From positions 166,413-230,412 of the forward strand of contig NZ_JALMDK010000017.1 of the NCBI RefSeq assembly GCF_023094165.1: a stretch of 64,000 bases of DNA, written 5' to 3'. Below the pieces are notes generated by a model, which saw only the letters and a list, made by a program, of their open reading frames with translations, searched no databases and was not told where the DNA came from. The number at the start of each line of letters is the position of its first letter. The stretch's first letter is position 1. The stretch comes from Crossiella sp. S99.2 (lineage in GTDB: Bacteria; Actinomycetota; Actinomycetes; Mycobacteriales; Pseudonocardiaceae). The translations under genes were made by a program, and so were the position numbers. Shown in pieces: positions 1 to 7,271 of this stretch.

Positions 1-747
1 GACCGGCACGGCCACGGCTCGCATGTGGCTGGCACCGCCGCGGCCGTCGACAACGGCACCGGCGTGGTCGGCATCGCCCCCGGCGCCCGGCTCACCGCAC
101 TGAAAGTACTGGGCGACAACGGTTCCGGTCAGTGGTCCTGGTTCGTCGCCGCGGTCGACTGGGTCCGGGCCAGGGCCGCTACCTACGAGGTCGCCAACGC
201 CTCCCTCGGCGGTACCGGCGCCCCCAGCGCACTGGAAACCGCGATCAACAACCTGGTTGACGCCGGCGTCCCGCTCACCGTGGCCGCGGGCAACAACAAG
301 GCCGACGCCAGAAACCACCAACCCGCCGCCTACGCCTCGGTGATCACCGTCTCCGCACTGGCCGACTTCAACGGCGACCCCGGCGGCGGCGCCGCCAGCA
401 CCTGCCGCGCCGACCAGGACGACACCCTCGCCGACTTCTCCAACTTCGGCGCCGGCATCGAGATCACCGCACCCGGCGTCTGCATCCACTCCACCTTCAA
501 GGACGGCGGCTACAACCAGACCTTCAGCGGCACCTCCATGGCCGCCCCACACGTCGCGGGCGCGACCGCCCTCTACGCCAGCGTCCGCAAACCCGCCAAC
601 CGCGCCGACGTCTTCGCCATCCGCGACTACCTGCGCAGCACCGGCAACCTCAACTGGACCGACGACTCCCCCGACGGCGTCAAGGAACCCCTCCTGGACC
701 TCGGCGACGCCACCAAGTGGCCGCCGGCGCCGGCCGGCAGCCGGTGA
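1..747 (+). CDS. Subtilisin-like serine peptidase (S8), 5' end outside the window
   Basis: This is the C-terminal 248 residues of a peptidase S8 family enzyme, probably secreted. The reading frame is already open at base 1, so the Asp-containing start of the domain is missing. The catalytic His lies in HGSHVAGT (visible residues 5-12), the oxyanion Asn in AAGNN (N98), and the nucleophile in GTSMAAPHVAG (S179). All three are intact, so the enzyme looks active. A pair of Cys residues (in STCRADQ and GVCIHS) could form a disulfide, as in proteinase-K-like secreted subtilases. A hairpin follows the stop codon. Only the length, signal peptide and propeptide cannot be judged. Confidence 0.93.
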   Translation, partial: DRHGHGSHVAGTAAAVDNGTGVVGIAPGARLTALKVLGDNGSGQWSWFVAAVDWVRARAATYEVANASLGGTGAPSALETAINNLVDAGVPLTVAAGNNKADARNHQPAAYASVITVSALADFNGDPGGGAASTCRADQDDTLADFSNFGAGIEITAPGVCIHSTFKDGGYNQTFSGTSMAAPHVAGATALYASVRKPANRADVFAIRDYLRSTGNLNWTDDSPDGVKEPLLDLGDATKWPPAPAGSR

Positions 748-776
748 ACGTTCCCTAGCCAGGACAGCCCGCGCGG

Positions 777-820
777 GAGACGCCCGAGATCGTTATGTGG
801 CACACGACTCGGGCGTTCTC
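777..820 (+). terminator. Candidate hairpin terminator after the S8 peptidase
   Basis: The sequence GAGACGCCCGAG at 777-788 pairs with CTCGGGCGTTCTC at 808-820 (one bulged base), with a 19-base loop. It lies 30 bases after the peptidase stop and before the next gene's ribosome binding site. There is no T-run, as is common in high-GC actinomycetes. Confidence 0.55.
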
Positions 821-890
821 TCGCACGGGTGGCCCCGGCCACACCCGTTGTGTGACAGGTTCCCCTGCGAAGTTGGAGCGTGAAAGCCAT

Positions 891-1661
891 ATGGAGCACC
901 GCACTGTCCGGCGGACTCCGGGAATCAACTCCTGTCCGGTGACCGTCCCGGTTGACCGGCTGCGAGTGCCGTCGTCTCTGCGCACCTCCGGCCTGAGCAT
1001 CGAACACGCCCGATCACTGGCCGAACTCACCGCCTTCCCACCGATCCTCGTGCACCGGCAGACCATGCGGGTGATCGACGGGGTGCACCGCCTCCAGGCC
1101 GCGGTGCTCAGCGGCAGGCGGACCGTCCAGGTGTGCTACTTCGACGGCGACCAGGAAACGGCCTTTCTGTTGCGGGTCAAGGCGAATGCCACACACGGCC
1201 TGCCACTGCTGCTCGCCGAACGCCGGGCGGCGGTCGAGCACATCGTGCACCTTTGTCCACAGTGGAGCGACCGGGCGATCGCCGCGACGGTCGGCCTGTC
1301 CGTGCACACGGTGGCGGGCATCCGGGTCGCGCTCCAGGGGGACAACCCGGCGGGAGCAACCGGCCGGCACAACGACCGCACCGGGCCTCGTGGTCTGGCG
1401 GCGGCGCTACGGCAGCTTCGCCAGGACGCGGGCGACCGGGTGGCCACGCGCTGGCAGAATCTGTTGCGCTGGCTGGAGGCGAACCATTCCGTGTCGGCCG
1501 ACTGGCTGGTCCTGCGGGACAGCGTGCCGCGGCAATGCTCCCCGATGCTGTCGCGGCTGCTGCGCGAGTGGGCCGGGGAGTTCGTGCGCTTCGCCGCCGA
1601 ACTGGAGCGGCTGGAGGCCGCGGCCACCAGCCCGGCAGCGGAGGACGCCGAAGCCAGGTGA
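891..1661 (+). CDS. StrR-like ParB/HTH transcriptional regulator
   Basis: A 256-residue protein with the ParB-like N-terminal fold and HTH seen in StrR/Bbr-type pathway-specific activators of actinomycetes. The signature FPPILVHRQTMRVIDGVHRL is followed by VCYFDGDQETAFLLRV and HGLPLLLAERRAA. The HTH segment, starting WSDRAIAATVGLS near residue 125, is as in StrR family members. I chose ATG 891 because GGAG lies about 13 bases upstream and the conserved domain starts shortly after; an in-frame upstream start would add 32 unconserved residues. Family members activate antibiotic genes, but no such cluster is adjacent, so the target is unknown. A second, more divergent paralogue lies at 3591-4271. 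Confidence 0.8.
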   Translation: MEHRTVRRTPGINSCPVTVPVDRLRVPSSLRTSGLSIEHARSLAELTAFPPILVHRQTMRVIDGVHRLQAAVLSGRRTVQVCYFDGDQETAFLLRVKANATHGLPLLLAERRAAVEHIVHLCPQWSDRAIAATVGLSVHTVAGIRVALQGDNPAGATGRHNDRTGPRGLAAALRQLRQDAGDRVATRWQNLLRWLEANHSVSADWLVLRDSVPRQCSPMLSRLLREWAGEFVRFAAELERLEAAATSPAAEDAEAR

Positions 1662-1699
1662 CCGCGGCGCTGGGCGCCTGGCACGCGGTTGCCGGACCG

Positions 1700-2443
1700 C
1701 TAGGCGAGCAAGTCGACCAGGGTCTTCGCGAACAGATACGCGTCACCGGGCCAGCGGGCGCTGAGGTACCGGCCCGACCGCACAACGAAAGCCGGCCCGT
1801 CATCTGATGCGGTGCCACGCTTGCTCAGCTCGACCGGACCGCGCTCGAACTGCTCGATCCGGTCCAGGGCCGCGCACACCTCGTCCTGCACATAGGCCGG
1901 GTACGTCCGGTAGTACCGCCCCAGGCGCCAGGCGGTGAGCCAGTACGCGGTCCGTTCCAGGTATTTCGGCAGACAGGTGGTGCGTTCCCCGGCCAGCACA
2001 CTGCGACCGGTGGCCGGATCCAGGGTGCGCGCCAGCACCAGCACGCCGTGGCAGATGGCGGCCACCGGCCTGCCCAGGCTCCAGAACTCGGCGACCTTGG
2101 CCTGGAGCACCTCGGAACCCAGGTACTGCCGCATCCCCGGGGCATGCCCGCCGGGCAGCAGCAGGGCGTCGTAGGCGGCCGGGTCGAGCGTCCCCCAGGC
2201 GAGCGGAGCGCGGAACGCGTCATCGTGTTCCAGACTCGCGTAAAAGGCCTTGGGCTGACTGGCCGCGCCGAGCTGACCGAACAACACGCCGGTCAGCAGC
2301 CTGGGATCCGCGGCGGGCTGATGGCCACCCTGTTCGGTCGCGAACACCACTCGGTGCCCGGCGTCGGTCAGCACTCGCCAGGGCACCGCGACCTCGGTCA
2401 CGTCGAAGTCGCGATCGGGCAGGGGCAACAGCACAGTGGCCAC
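1700..2443 (-). CDS. DJ-1/PfpI family protein (glutamine-amidotransferase-like)
   Basis: A 247-residue protein of the DJ-1/PfpI superfamily, class I glutamine amidotransferase fold. The nucleophile elbow is AAICHGVLVLA, with Cys131 followed by His132, preceded by LLLPGGHAPGM around residues 95-104. Relatives include glyoxalase III/Hsp31-type deglycases and intracellular proteases. The length and the C-terminal extension (TAYWLTAWRLGRYYRTYP) resemble the larger type 1 glutamine-amidotransferase-domain proteins of actinomycetes. It is convergent with the StrR-like gene, with a short gap. The exact substrate is unknown. Confidence 0.85.
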   Translation of the reverse strand: MATVLLPLPDRDFDVTEVAVPWRVLTDAGHRVVFATEQGGHQPAADPRLLTGVLFGQLGAASQPKAFYASLEHDDAFRAPLAWGTLDPAAYDALLLPGGHAPGMRQYLGSEVLQAKVAEFWSLGRPVAAICHGVLVLARTLDPATGRSVLAGERTTCLPKYLERTAYWLTAWRLGRYYRTYPAYVQDEVCAALDRIEQFERGPVELSKRGTASDDGPAFVVRSGRYLSARWPGDAYLFAKTLVDLLA

Positions 2444-2580
2444 CGCGGTTCCTCACTGGTCGGCGTCATCGGACCCGCAGCACGGAGCAGCACTCATGTG
2501 CTTGCCGGAGAGTGCAAACTACCGCGCGGGCGGCCAGCCGGCCGAGTCCGCGGTTGCCCGGGCCGGGCCAGGGTGGCCGC

Positions 2581-2646
2581 CGCGCCCGGGTGTTCGATCC
2601 CGAGGGCAACGAGTGGAGTGCGGGCGCCTACCGGCCCGGCGGATGA
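2581..2646 (+). pseudogene. C-terminal remnant of a VOC/glyoxalase-like protein
   Basis: The frame ending at TGA 2644-2646 reads RARVFDPEGNEWSAGAYRPGG. This is the typical last strand of a VOC (glyoxalase/bleomycin-resistance) domain, where DPEGNxW is the hallmark. Upstream of 2581 the frame turns into Pro/Gly-rich sequence with no domain similarity and no plausible start. I read it as a decayed fragment left by a deletion. It is short, so the call is tentative. Confidence 0.4.
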
Positions 2647-2660
2647 GGTCGCGCCGACAG

Positions 2661-2768
2661 TCAGCCGCGTTCGTCCTCGGGGTACAGCGGTTCGTCCTGC
2701 GCGCGCACCCCGCGGATGACGCCGATCGCGATCGCCAGCCACAACGGTGCGCTGACCAGCCACCCCAT
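2661..2768 (-). CDS. Small single-pass membrane protein (35 aa)
   Basis: A 35-residue ORF starting MGWLVSAPLWLAIAIGVIRG and ending in an acidic tail, DEPLYPEDERG. Its ATG shares one base with the TGA of the upstream 56-residue ORF (TGATG), a translational-coupling arrangement. Residues 3-20 form one hydrophobic helix. It could be a separate small membrane protein. It could also be the second half of one two-helix membrane protein split by a frameshift. No function is recognised. Confidence 0.45.
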   Translation of the reverse strand: MGWLVSAPLWLAIAIGVIRGVRAQDEPLYPEDERG

Positions 2769-2938
2769 CATTCGGCGAACGCCAGATCCGCGACCCGGGC
2801 GTCCCCCACGAGCGTACAGGCCACCAGCGAGACGAGCAGGGCAGCGGCGGGCCGCCCACGGTCGACAGGGACCGGCGGCCGGACGGAGCGGAGGATGTCT
2901 CCCAGCTTCCTGCGATCATCCCCAGGTACCAGTGCCAT
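2768..2938 (-). CDS. Small membrane protein (56 aa), coupled to the next ORF
   Basis: A 56-residue ORF starting MALVPGDDRRKLGDILRSVR. A hydrophobic stretch, AAALLVSLVACTLV, follows near residues 33-46, and it ends VADLAFAE. Third-position GC is high throughout. The N-terminal DDRRKL segment followed by a membrane part recalls small actinobacterial DUF3040-type proteins, but the similarity is weak. It lies 33 bases downstream of the FHA-domain gene on the same strand and overlaps the next small ORF by one base. The three may therefore be one transcript. Confidence 0.45.
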   Translation of the reverse strand: MALVPGDDRRKLGDILRSVRPPVPVDRGRPAAALLVSLVACTLVGDARVADLAFAE

Positions 2939-2971
2939 CACCGAATTCTGCGTGTTCTGATCTTCACCGCG

Positions 2972-3448
2972 TTAGCAGTGAAGTGGCACAGGCTTGCACT
3001 TTTCTGAGGTGAGCTGGGCCAGCTCGGGTGGCACCAGCGTGGTGGAGACCAGCAGCTCCTGGAACAGGTTGTCGTGCACCGTGGTGCCGGACCGCGCACC
3101 GGCTTCCGCCGGGGTCAGCCCAGGCACACCGTTGTCGGCGAGTCGCTGGCGCACGGCGATCAGCACCCGGTTGACCCGCTTCCTGGTCCAGCCGACCTCC
3201 GGTTGGAGTTCCCGCAGGGCCTGGGTGGCTTCGCGGCAGGTCACCGAGCCGTGCTCGCGGCTGACCTGGTGGTCGTCGGCGCCGACGCACAGCTGCTTCT
3301 CCGCACGGCCGCGGCCGAACAGGATGGCGCGCCCCTCCCGCGGGGTGACCGCGATGCCGCCGGCCGGGGCCAGCGCGAACAGGGTTCCTGGCACGGCGGG
3401 CGGGATTCCGTAGGCCAGGCTGTCGTATTCGGGCCAGCGGTGGCGCAT
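2972..3448 (-). CDS. FHA-domain protein with C-terminal helical segment, apparently shortened
   Basis: A 158-residue protein. ATG 3448 has a strong GGAGGAACG ribosome binding site immediately upstream. Residues about 25-72 look like the start of an FHA phosphothreonine-binding domain (RAILFGRGRAEKQLCVG, then HQVSREHGSVTC). The rest (LRELQPEVGWTRKRVNRVL, then STTLVPPELAQL) resembles the C-terminal winged-helix part of a larger actinobacterial FHA family. In that family roughly 70-100 residues normally separate the two parts. The middle, including the last FHA strands, seems to be missing. It may be an in-frame deletion product of doubtful binding ability. Confidence 0.6.
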   Translation of the reverse strand: MRHRWPEYDSLAYGIPPAVPGTLFALAPAGGIAVTPREGRAILFGRGRAEKQLCVGADDHQVSREHGSVTCREATQALRELQPEVGWTRKRVNRVLIAVRQRLADNGVPGLTPAEAGARSGTTVHDNLFQELLVSTTLVPPELAQLTSEKCKPVPLHC

Positions 3449-3481
3449 CGTTCCTCCGTCCCCGGCACGGATGACGGACTG

Positions 3482-3507
3482 TCCACAATGACCGTCCACA
3501 GTGACCG
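3482..3507. promoter_or_regulatory. Tandem 13-bp direct repeat upstream of the FHA gene
   Basis: GTCCACAATGACC (3482-3494) is followed directly by GTCCACAGTGACC (3495-3507), with one mismatch in 13. The repeats lie 34-59 bases upstream of the FHA-gene start, a position suitable for a regulator site. The binder is unknown. Confidence 0.4.
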
Positions 3508-3590
3508 TACGCAGCAGAGCGCCGGGCCGGGAAAATCTGGCTGGCCACACAGAGTTCGGCCCGGTCCGACTGTGGTTGGACAACGCGGAT

Positions 3591-4271
3591 TCAGGCGCCG
3601 TCCGTCGGCCGCGCACGAATTCCGCTGGGCACCGGGTCCAGCCCGGCCCGCATCCGCTTGCGCACGTCCTGGGCCGTGGACAGCGCCACCCCGGCCTCCA
3701 GGGCGACCTCGCGCAGCAGGGCGCCGGGCCGGGCGGCGAACAACTCCCCCGCCCGGCGGCGTGCCTCGGCGCTGCTGACCGGGCGGGCGCGGCCATCCCG
3801 GCCGATCCGCGGGCCGCTGCCGCCCGATGCGCCGAGCCGGCGACGCGTGGTGGCCACCGTGGTCGGGGATAGACCGGCGACCTCGGCGATGAGCCGGTCC
3901 GACCATTCCGGATAGGCACGCAAGGTCCAGGCCACGATGGCGGATCTGTCCGATGTGGACAGTGACAGTCCACCCAGCACGGCGGCGCGCGCGGCCAGCA
4001 GCACAGCCTGCCGGATGGTGCCCTCGAACAGGCACACCTCGACCTCGGTACGCGCCCCGGCCACCGCGAAGCGCAACCGGTCCAGGCCCTCGATGACCCG
4101 CGCTGTGCTGCCGTGCAACAGAATCGGCTGCGACTCGGTCAGTGTCGATGTCGGCCCGCTCTCCGCCACCCGCCGCGGGAGTATCGGTTCCGCGGGCAGT
4201 GTCGACAGGGGTACCAGCCACACCGGCAGGTCCAGCAGGTGCAGTTCCGGCCAGGACGCCAGCCGGTTCAC
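3591..4271 (-). CDS. Second StrR/ParB-like HTH regulator
   Basis: A 226-residue divergent paralogue of the 891-1661 protein. It has the same layout: a ParB-like block (ESQPILLHGSTARVIEGLDR), VEVCLFEGTIRQAVLLA, and an HTH segment (YPEWSDRLIAEVAGLSPTTV). A second HTH-like segment near the C-terminus is LREVALEAGVALSTAQDVRKR. The GTG start at 4271 overlaps the TGA of the preceding 43-residue ORF (GTGA), so translation is probably coupled. The expected VHRxTMRVIDG signature is degraded to LHGSTARVIEG. It probably no longer has the same targets as canonical StrR proteins. Confidence 0.7.
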   Translation of the reverse strand: MNRLASWPELHLLDLPVWLVPLSTLPAEPILPRRVAESGPTSTLTESQPILLHGSTARVIEGLDRLRFAVAGARTEVEVCLFEGTIRQAVLLAARAAVLGGLSLSTSDRSAIVAWTLRAYPEWSDRLIAEVAGLSPTTVATTRRRLGASGGSGPRIGRDGRARPVSSAEARRRAGELFAARPGALLREVALEAGVALSTAQDVRKRMRAGLDPVPSGIRARPTDGA

Positions 4272-4399
4272 AGCGCCCGCAACCCGCGCGGCACCCAGGC
4301 CATGAACTCCAGTGCCGGCACGGTGCCCGCCGGCCGGCGGGCACCGTGGTTCCGGCCACGGACCGCGGTGCGCAGCGCCGCGGGAGACCAGCGGGTCAT
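4268..4399 (-). CDS. Small conserved-looking ORF (43 aa) between coupled genes
   Basis: A 43-residue Arg-rich ORF starting MTRWSPAALRTAVRGRNHGA and ending FMAWVPRGLRAL. Its ATG overlaps the TGA of the upstream frameshifted gene (ATGA), and its TGA overlaps the GTG of the StrR-like gene. This double overlap is the main support that it is translated. No family is recognised. Confidence 0.5.
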   Translation of the reverse strand: MTRWSPAALRTAVRGRNHGARRPAGTVPALEFMAWVPRGLRAL

Positions 4400-4789
4400 C
4401 GGCGACCGAACCGGATGGTCACCGGGCGGCGGCGCAGCTGTGCCGGGGCGCGGTAGGCCGGGGAGGCCGGGAACGGGCAGGCGGGCGCCCGCTCATCTGA
4501 CGGTGGTGGCAACGCGAGTGCCGCGGCCAGGGTGGTGCCAGGGTCGGAGCGGTACTCCCACAACACGATTCCGGGCTCGAACGGGTCCCAGCCGGCTTCC
4601 TGGCAGACGCGATGGGCGCTGGCCGCCTGGTTCGTCGGCCCAGATGGTCACCACATCGGCGTGCTCGGGCCAGCGGCGGACCGCACCGAGCAGGTTCGGG
4701 CGGTGTTTTCCGCCGAAATAGTGGAAATCCCAGCCGTCCCGGACCAGTTGGCTGAGCAGTTCGGCGACTCTGGCGCTGATCTCCGTCAT
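4396..4789 (-). pseudogene. Hypothetical gene interrupted by a single frameshift
   Basis: Two reading frames together make one coherent protein of about 130 residues. The first starts at ATG 4789 (MTEISARVAELLSQLVRDGW) and runs to VTIWADE. The second continues as QAASAHRVCQEAGWDPFEPG, then IVLWEYRSDPGTTLAAAL, and ends at TGA 4396-4398. The switch is near 4628-4633, where one extra C (or two missing bases) would explain it. There is no slippery heptamer, so this is a natural lesion or a sequencing error rather than programmed frameshifting. It heads a coupled set with the 43-residue ORF and the StrR-like gene. Function is unknown. Confidence 0.6.
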
Positions 4790-5455
4790 GTGATCTGCCT
4801 TTGTCGGAGTCGGAGAATGCACGGCGGGGGCGGCGGCATCGAGGGACGGGCTGGTCCGGCTCGTCGGCGACCTGCCGGAGGGCGGTCGGGCAGTCGCGGG
4901 CGAAGGCGGACAGTGCCGGCGTCCAGGAAGATGGGCACTGTCCAGCGGACCGGACCAGCCCGCCGGGGCCGCCGGGTCGCCATCAACCCGGCGGAGCGGG
5001 TTCCGCCCGGATCGGCGGCGAGTTGACCATACCGAGTTTCCGCACCGGCACTATTGCCGGAAAAACACTCATGATCCGCACTACTCCGACACTATTCTTC
5101 ATACCGAAATCACACTCCGCCGCATACCGGAAACCAGGCCACCAATTCGCAACGCGATGGCGTCGCAAGGAAGGATCCCGATATAGCGGCACCGGCGTCA
5201 ACAGCCGTATCGCGGTACATTAACTACCAGGTTGGACTGAACCCTTCCCGCACCCAGACGGCGCCGGCAGGTGCCGCCGGAGCACCCGACCGTCAGGATT
5301 GCGCCCGCGGCGCCTGTCCACCCGCACCCTGTCCTCGGTTGGACGTCAGGTGCCGCGCTTGGCCATACCGGATCTGCTGGCGACCCGGGTTGGCCTCGTT
5401 ATGCACGCTCACCGGCACTTGTCCGACAAGGGCCGTCTCGCGCATTTCTCCGCTA
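4790..5455. other. Intergenic stretch without a supported gene
   Basis: Open frames here are short, Arg/Pro-rich and lack domain similarity or a ribosome binding site. Part of it (about 5040-5220) is less GC-rich than the surroundings, which suits promoter DNA. I see no RNA gene. Confidence 0.6.
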
Positions 5456-5477
5456 CGTTACGAGGTCCATTGTAACG
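5456..5477. promoter_or_regulatory. Inverted repeat upstream of the ChrB-like gene
   Basis: CGTTAC (5456-5461) and GTAACG (5472-5477) form a perfect 6-bp dyad with a 10-base spacer. It ends 18 bases before the GTG start, so it is a plausible autoregulatory operator. Confidence 0.5.
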
Positions 5478-5495
5478 CCTGCTACATTTCTCCTC

Positions 5496-6062
5496 GTGCC
5501 AGATACCGACCAGACCACCCGCTGGCTGATCCTGGTGATCAAGCTGCCCGCGGACCCGTCCCGGCACCGGGTGGCGGTGTGGCGGGAGCTGCGCAAGGTC
5601 GGCGCGCTGTCGCTGGGTCAGGGCATCTGGGCGGTGCCGGAGGTGCCGGTGTTCGCCGACGGGGTGCGCCGCGCCCTCGATCTCACCGACAGCGCGGGCG
5701 GTCAGGGCGTGACACTCCAGGCCACTGGGCGATCGGCGGCGGACGCGGACCGGTTCCGGGAGATGTTCACCGCGGCGCGTTCGGCGGACTGGGTGGAGTT
5801 CCTCGCGGACTGCGGCAAGTTCGAGGACGAGATCAAGAAGGAGATCCGGATCGGCAAGTTCACCCTGGCCGAGCTGGAAGAGGAGGAGCAAAGCCTGGAG
5901 CGGTTGCGACGCTGGCACCGGGACCTGACCGCGCGCGACGTGTTCGGCGCGCCCGAGGCCGACGAGGCCGGGCACCGCCTCAAGCAGTGCGTCACCGCCT
6001 GCGAGGACTACGCCGAGCGGGTCTTCACCGCACTGCACAGCACCGGCGCGGACGGGGCATGA
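5496..6062 (+). CDS. ChrB-like chromate-resistance regulatory protein
   Basis: A 188-residue protein resembling the N-terminal domain of ChrB, the chromate-responsive regulator related to PaaX. The typical opening is WLILVIKLPADPSRHRVAVW, then RKVGALSLGQGIWAVPEVP. An acidic coiled segment (LAELEEEEQSLERLRRW) and ACEDYAERV follow. I chose GTG 5496 because conservation starts within a few residues and a dyad sits just upstream. The stop overlaps the MFS start (ATGA), so the two form an operon. In actinomycetes ChrB-like genes often precede an MFS or ChrA transporter. Chromate itself is an inference. Confidence 0.75.
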   Translation: MPDTDQTTRWLILVIKLPADPSRHRVAVWRELRKVGALSLGQGIWAVPEVPVFADGVRRALDLTDSAGGQGVTLQATGRSAADADRFREMFTAARSADWVEFLADCGKFEDEIKKEIRIGKFTLAELEEEEQSLERLRRWHRDLTARDVFGAPEADEAGHRLKQCVTACEDYAERVFTALHSTGADGA

Positions 6063-7228
6063 CCGCGCCAAAGCGGGCCATGTGGCCGTTGTACGCCGCC
6101 GGGTTCACCACCTCCTTCGGCGCGCACGGCATCGCCGCCAACCTGGGCGGCTCGGCCGAGGACGCGGTCACCTCGCTGCTGGTGCTGGGCGGGCTGCTCG
6201 CCCTCTACGACGGCGCGGAAGTGCTGCTCAAGCCGGTCTTCGGCACACTCGCCGACCGGGTCGGCGGCAAACCGGTGCTACTCGGCGGCCTGATCGCCTT
6301 CGCCTCGGCCTCCGCGCTCTACGCCGTCGCGGACAGTCCGGGCTGGCTGTGGGCAGCCCGTCTCGGCCAGGGCGCGGCGGCCTCCGCCTTCTCCCCCGCG
6401 GCCGCCGCGATGGTCGCCCGGCTCAACCCGGCGGCCAAACGTGGTCGCGCCTTCGGCAGCTACGGCTTCTACAAGTCCATCGGCTACACCCTCGGCCCAC
6501 TGCTCGGCGGCGTCCTCGCCTGGGCGGGTGGCCTGCAATTGCTGTTCACCGTCATGGCCGGGTGCGCGGTGATCGTCGCGATCTGGGCCGCCGTCGCCGT
6601 GCCCACCGTGCCACCGCTGCCCCGCGCCCGGCAGACCGTCGCCGACCTCGCCCGCCGCCTGGCCGACCGCGGATTCCTCGCCCCGACCACCGCGCTCGCC
6701 GCCGCCACCGCCGCGCTGTCGGTCGGTGTGGGCTTCCTGCCGGTTTCCGGCGCGGCGGCCGGACTCGGCGCCATCGCCACCGGCGCCGCGGTCTCCGTGC
6801 TGGCCGCCACCGCCGCGCTCGTCCAGCCCTGGGCCGGTCGTGCCCTGGACGCCGGCCGGCTCAGCACCCGCACCGGACTGCTCGCCGGGTTGCTCATCAC
6901 CGCCGCCGGACTTGGCGCCGCGGCCCTGCCCGGCCTGACCGGTGTGCTGCTGGCCGCCGCCCTCATCGGCGGCGGCACCGGGCTGATCACCCCGCTCGGC
7001 TTCGCCGCCCTGGCCGCCGCCACCCCGGAGGCACGTATGGGCCAGACCATGGGCGCGGCCGAACTGGGCCGCGAACTCGGCGACGCCGGGGGCCCGCTGC
7101 TCGTCGCGGGCGTGGCCACGCTGACCACCCTGGCCGTCGGCTACGCGGCCCTGGCCGTGCTGCTGGCCGTGATCCCATTGCCGGCACTGCTGAAACGTCG
7201 GCGCGCCATCTCGACGGAACGGCCTTGA
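6059..7228 (+). CDS. Major facilitator superfamily transporter
   Basis: A 389-residue inner-membrane protein with about 12 hydrophobic segments. The MFS motif A in the first cytoplasmic loop is GTLADRVGGKPVLL near residues 62-75. Its ATG overlaps the TGA of the ChrB-like gene. The pairing suggests export of a toxic ion or compound under ChrB control, and MFS members occur in this position in other actinomycetes. The stop lies within the MerR promoter, so transcription of the two units is closely packed. The substrate cannot be told from sequence. Confidence 0.85.
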   Translation: MTAPKRAMWPLYAAGFTTSFGAHGIAANLGGSAEDAVTSLLVLGGLLALYDGAEVLLKPVFGTLADRVGGKPVLLGGLIAFASASALYAVADSPGWLWAARLGQGAAASAFSPAAAAMVARLNPAAKRGRAFGSYGFYKSIGYTLGPLLGGVLAWAGGLQLLFTVMAGCAVIVAIWAAVAVPTVPPLPRARQTVADLARRLADRGFLAPTTALAAATAALSVGVGFLPVSGAAAGLGAIATGAAVSVLAATAALVQPWAGRALDAGRLSTRTGLLAGLLITAAGLGAAALPGLTGVLLAAALIGGGTGLITPLGFAALAAATPEARMGQTMGAAELGRELGDAGGPLLVAGVATLTTLAVGYAALAVLLAVIPLPALLKRRRAISTERP

Positions 7229-7249
7229 CCTTCGAGTCGAGGTGAAGGT
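7225..7249 (+). promoter_or_regulatory. MerR-type promoter and operator
   Basis: A TTGACC -35 element (7225-7230) is followed by the dyad ACCTTC...GAAGGT (7228-7249). This is the classical layout of promoters twisted by MerR proteins. It sits 22 bases upstream of merR and overlaps the end of the MFS gene. Confidence 0.65.
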
Positions 7250-7271
7250 TTACCGTCAACGGGTGCGCACC

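Noticed and set aside
4620..4640. Programmed ribosomal frameshift site
   Set aside because: No slippery heptamer or downstream pseudoknot-like structure was seen. A lesion or sequence error is simpler.
4983..5201. 72-residue reverse-strand frame as a gene
   Set aside because: No ribosome binding site or domain, and the region has promoter-like base composition.
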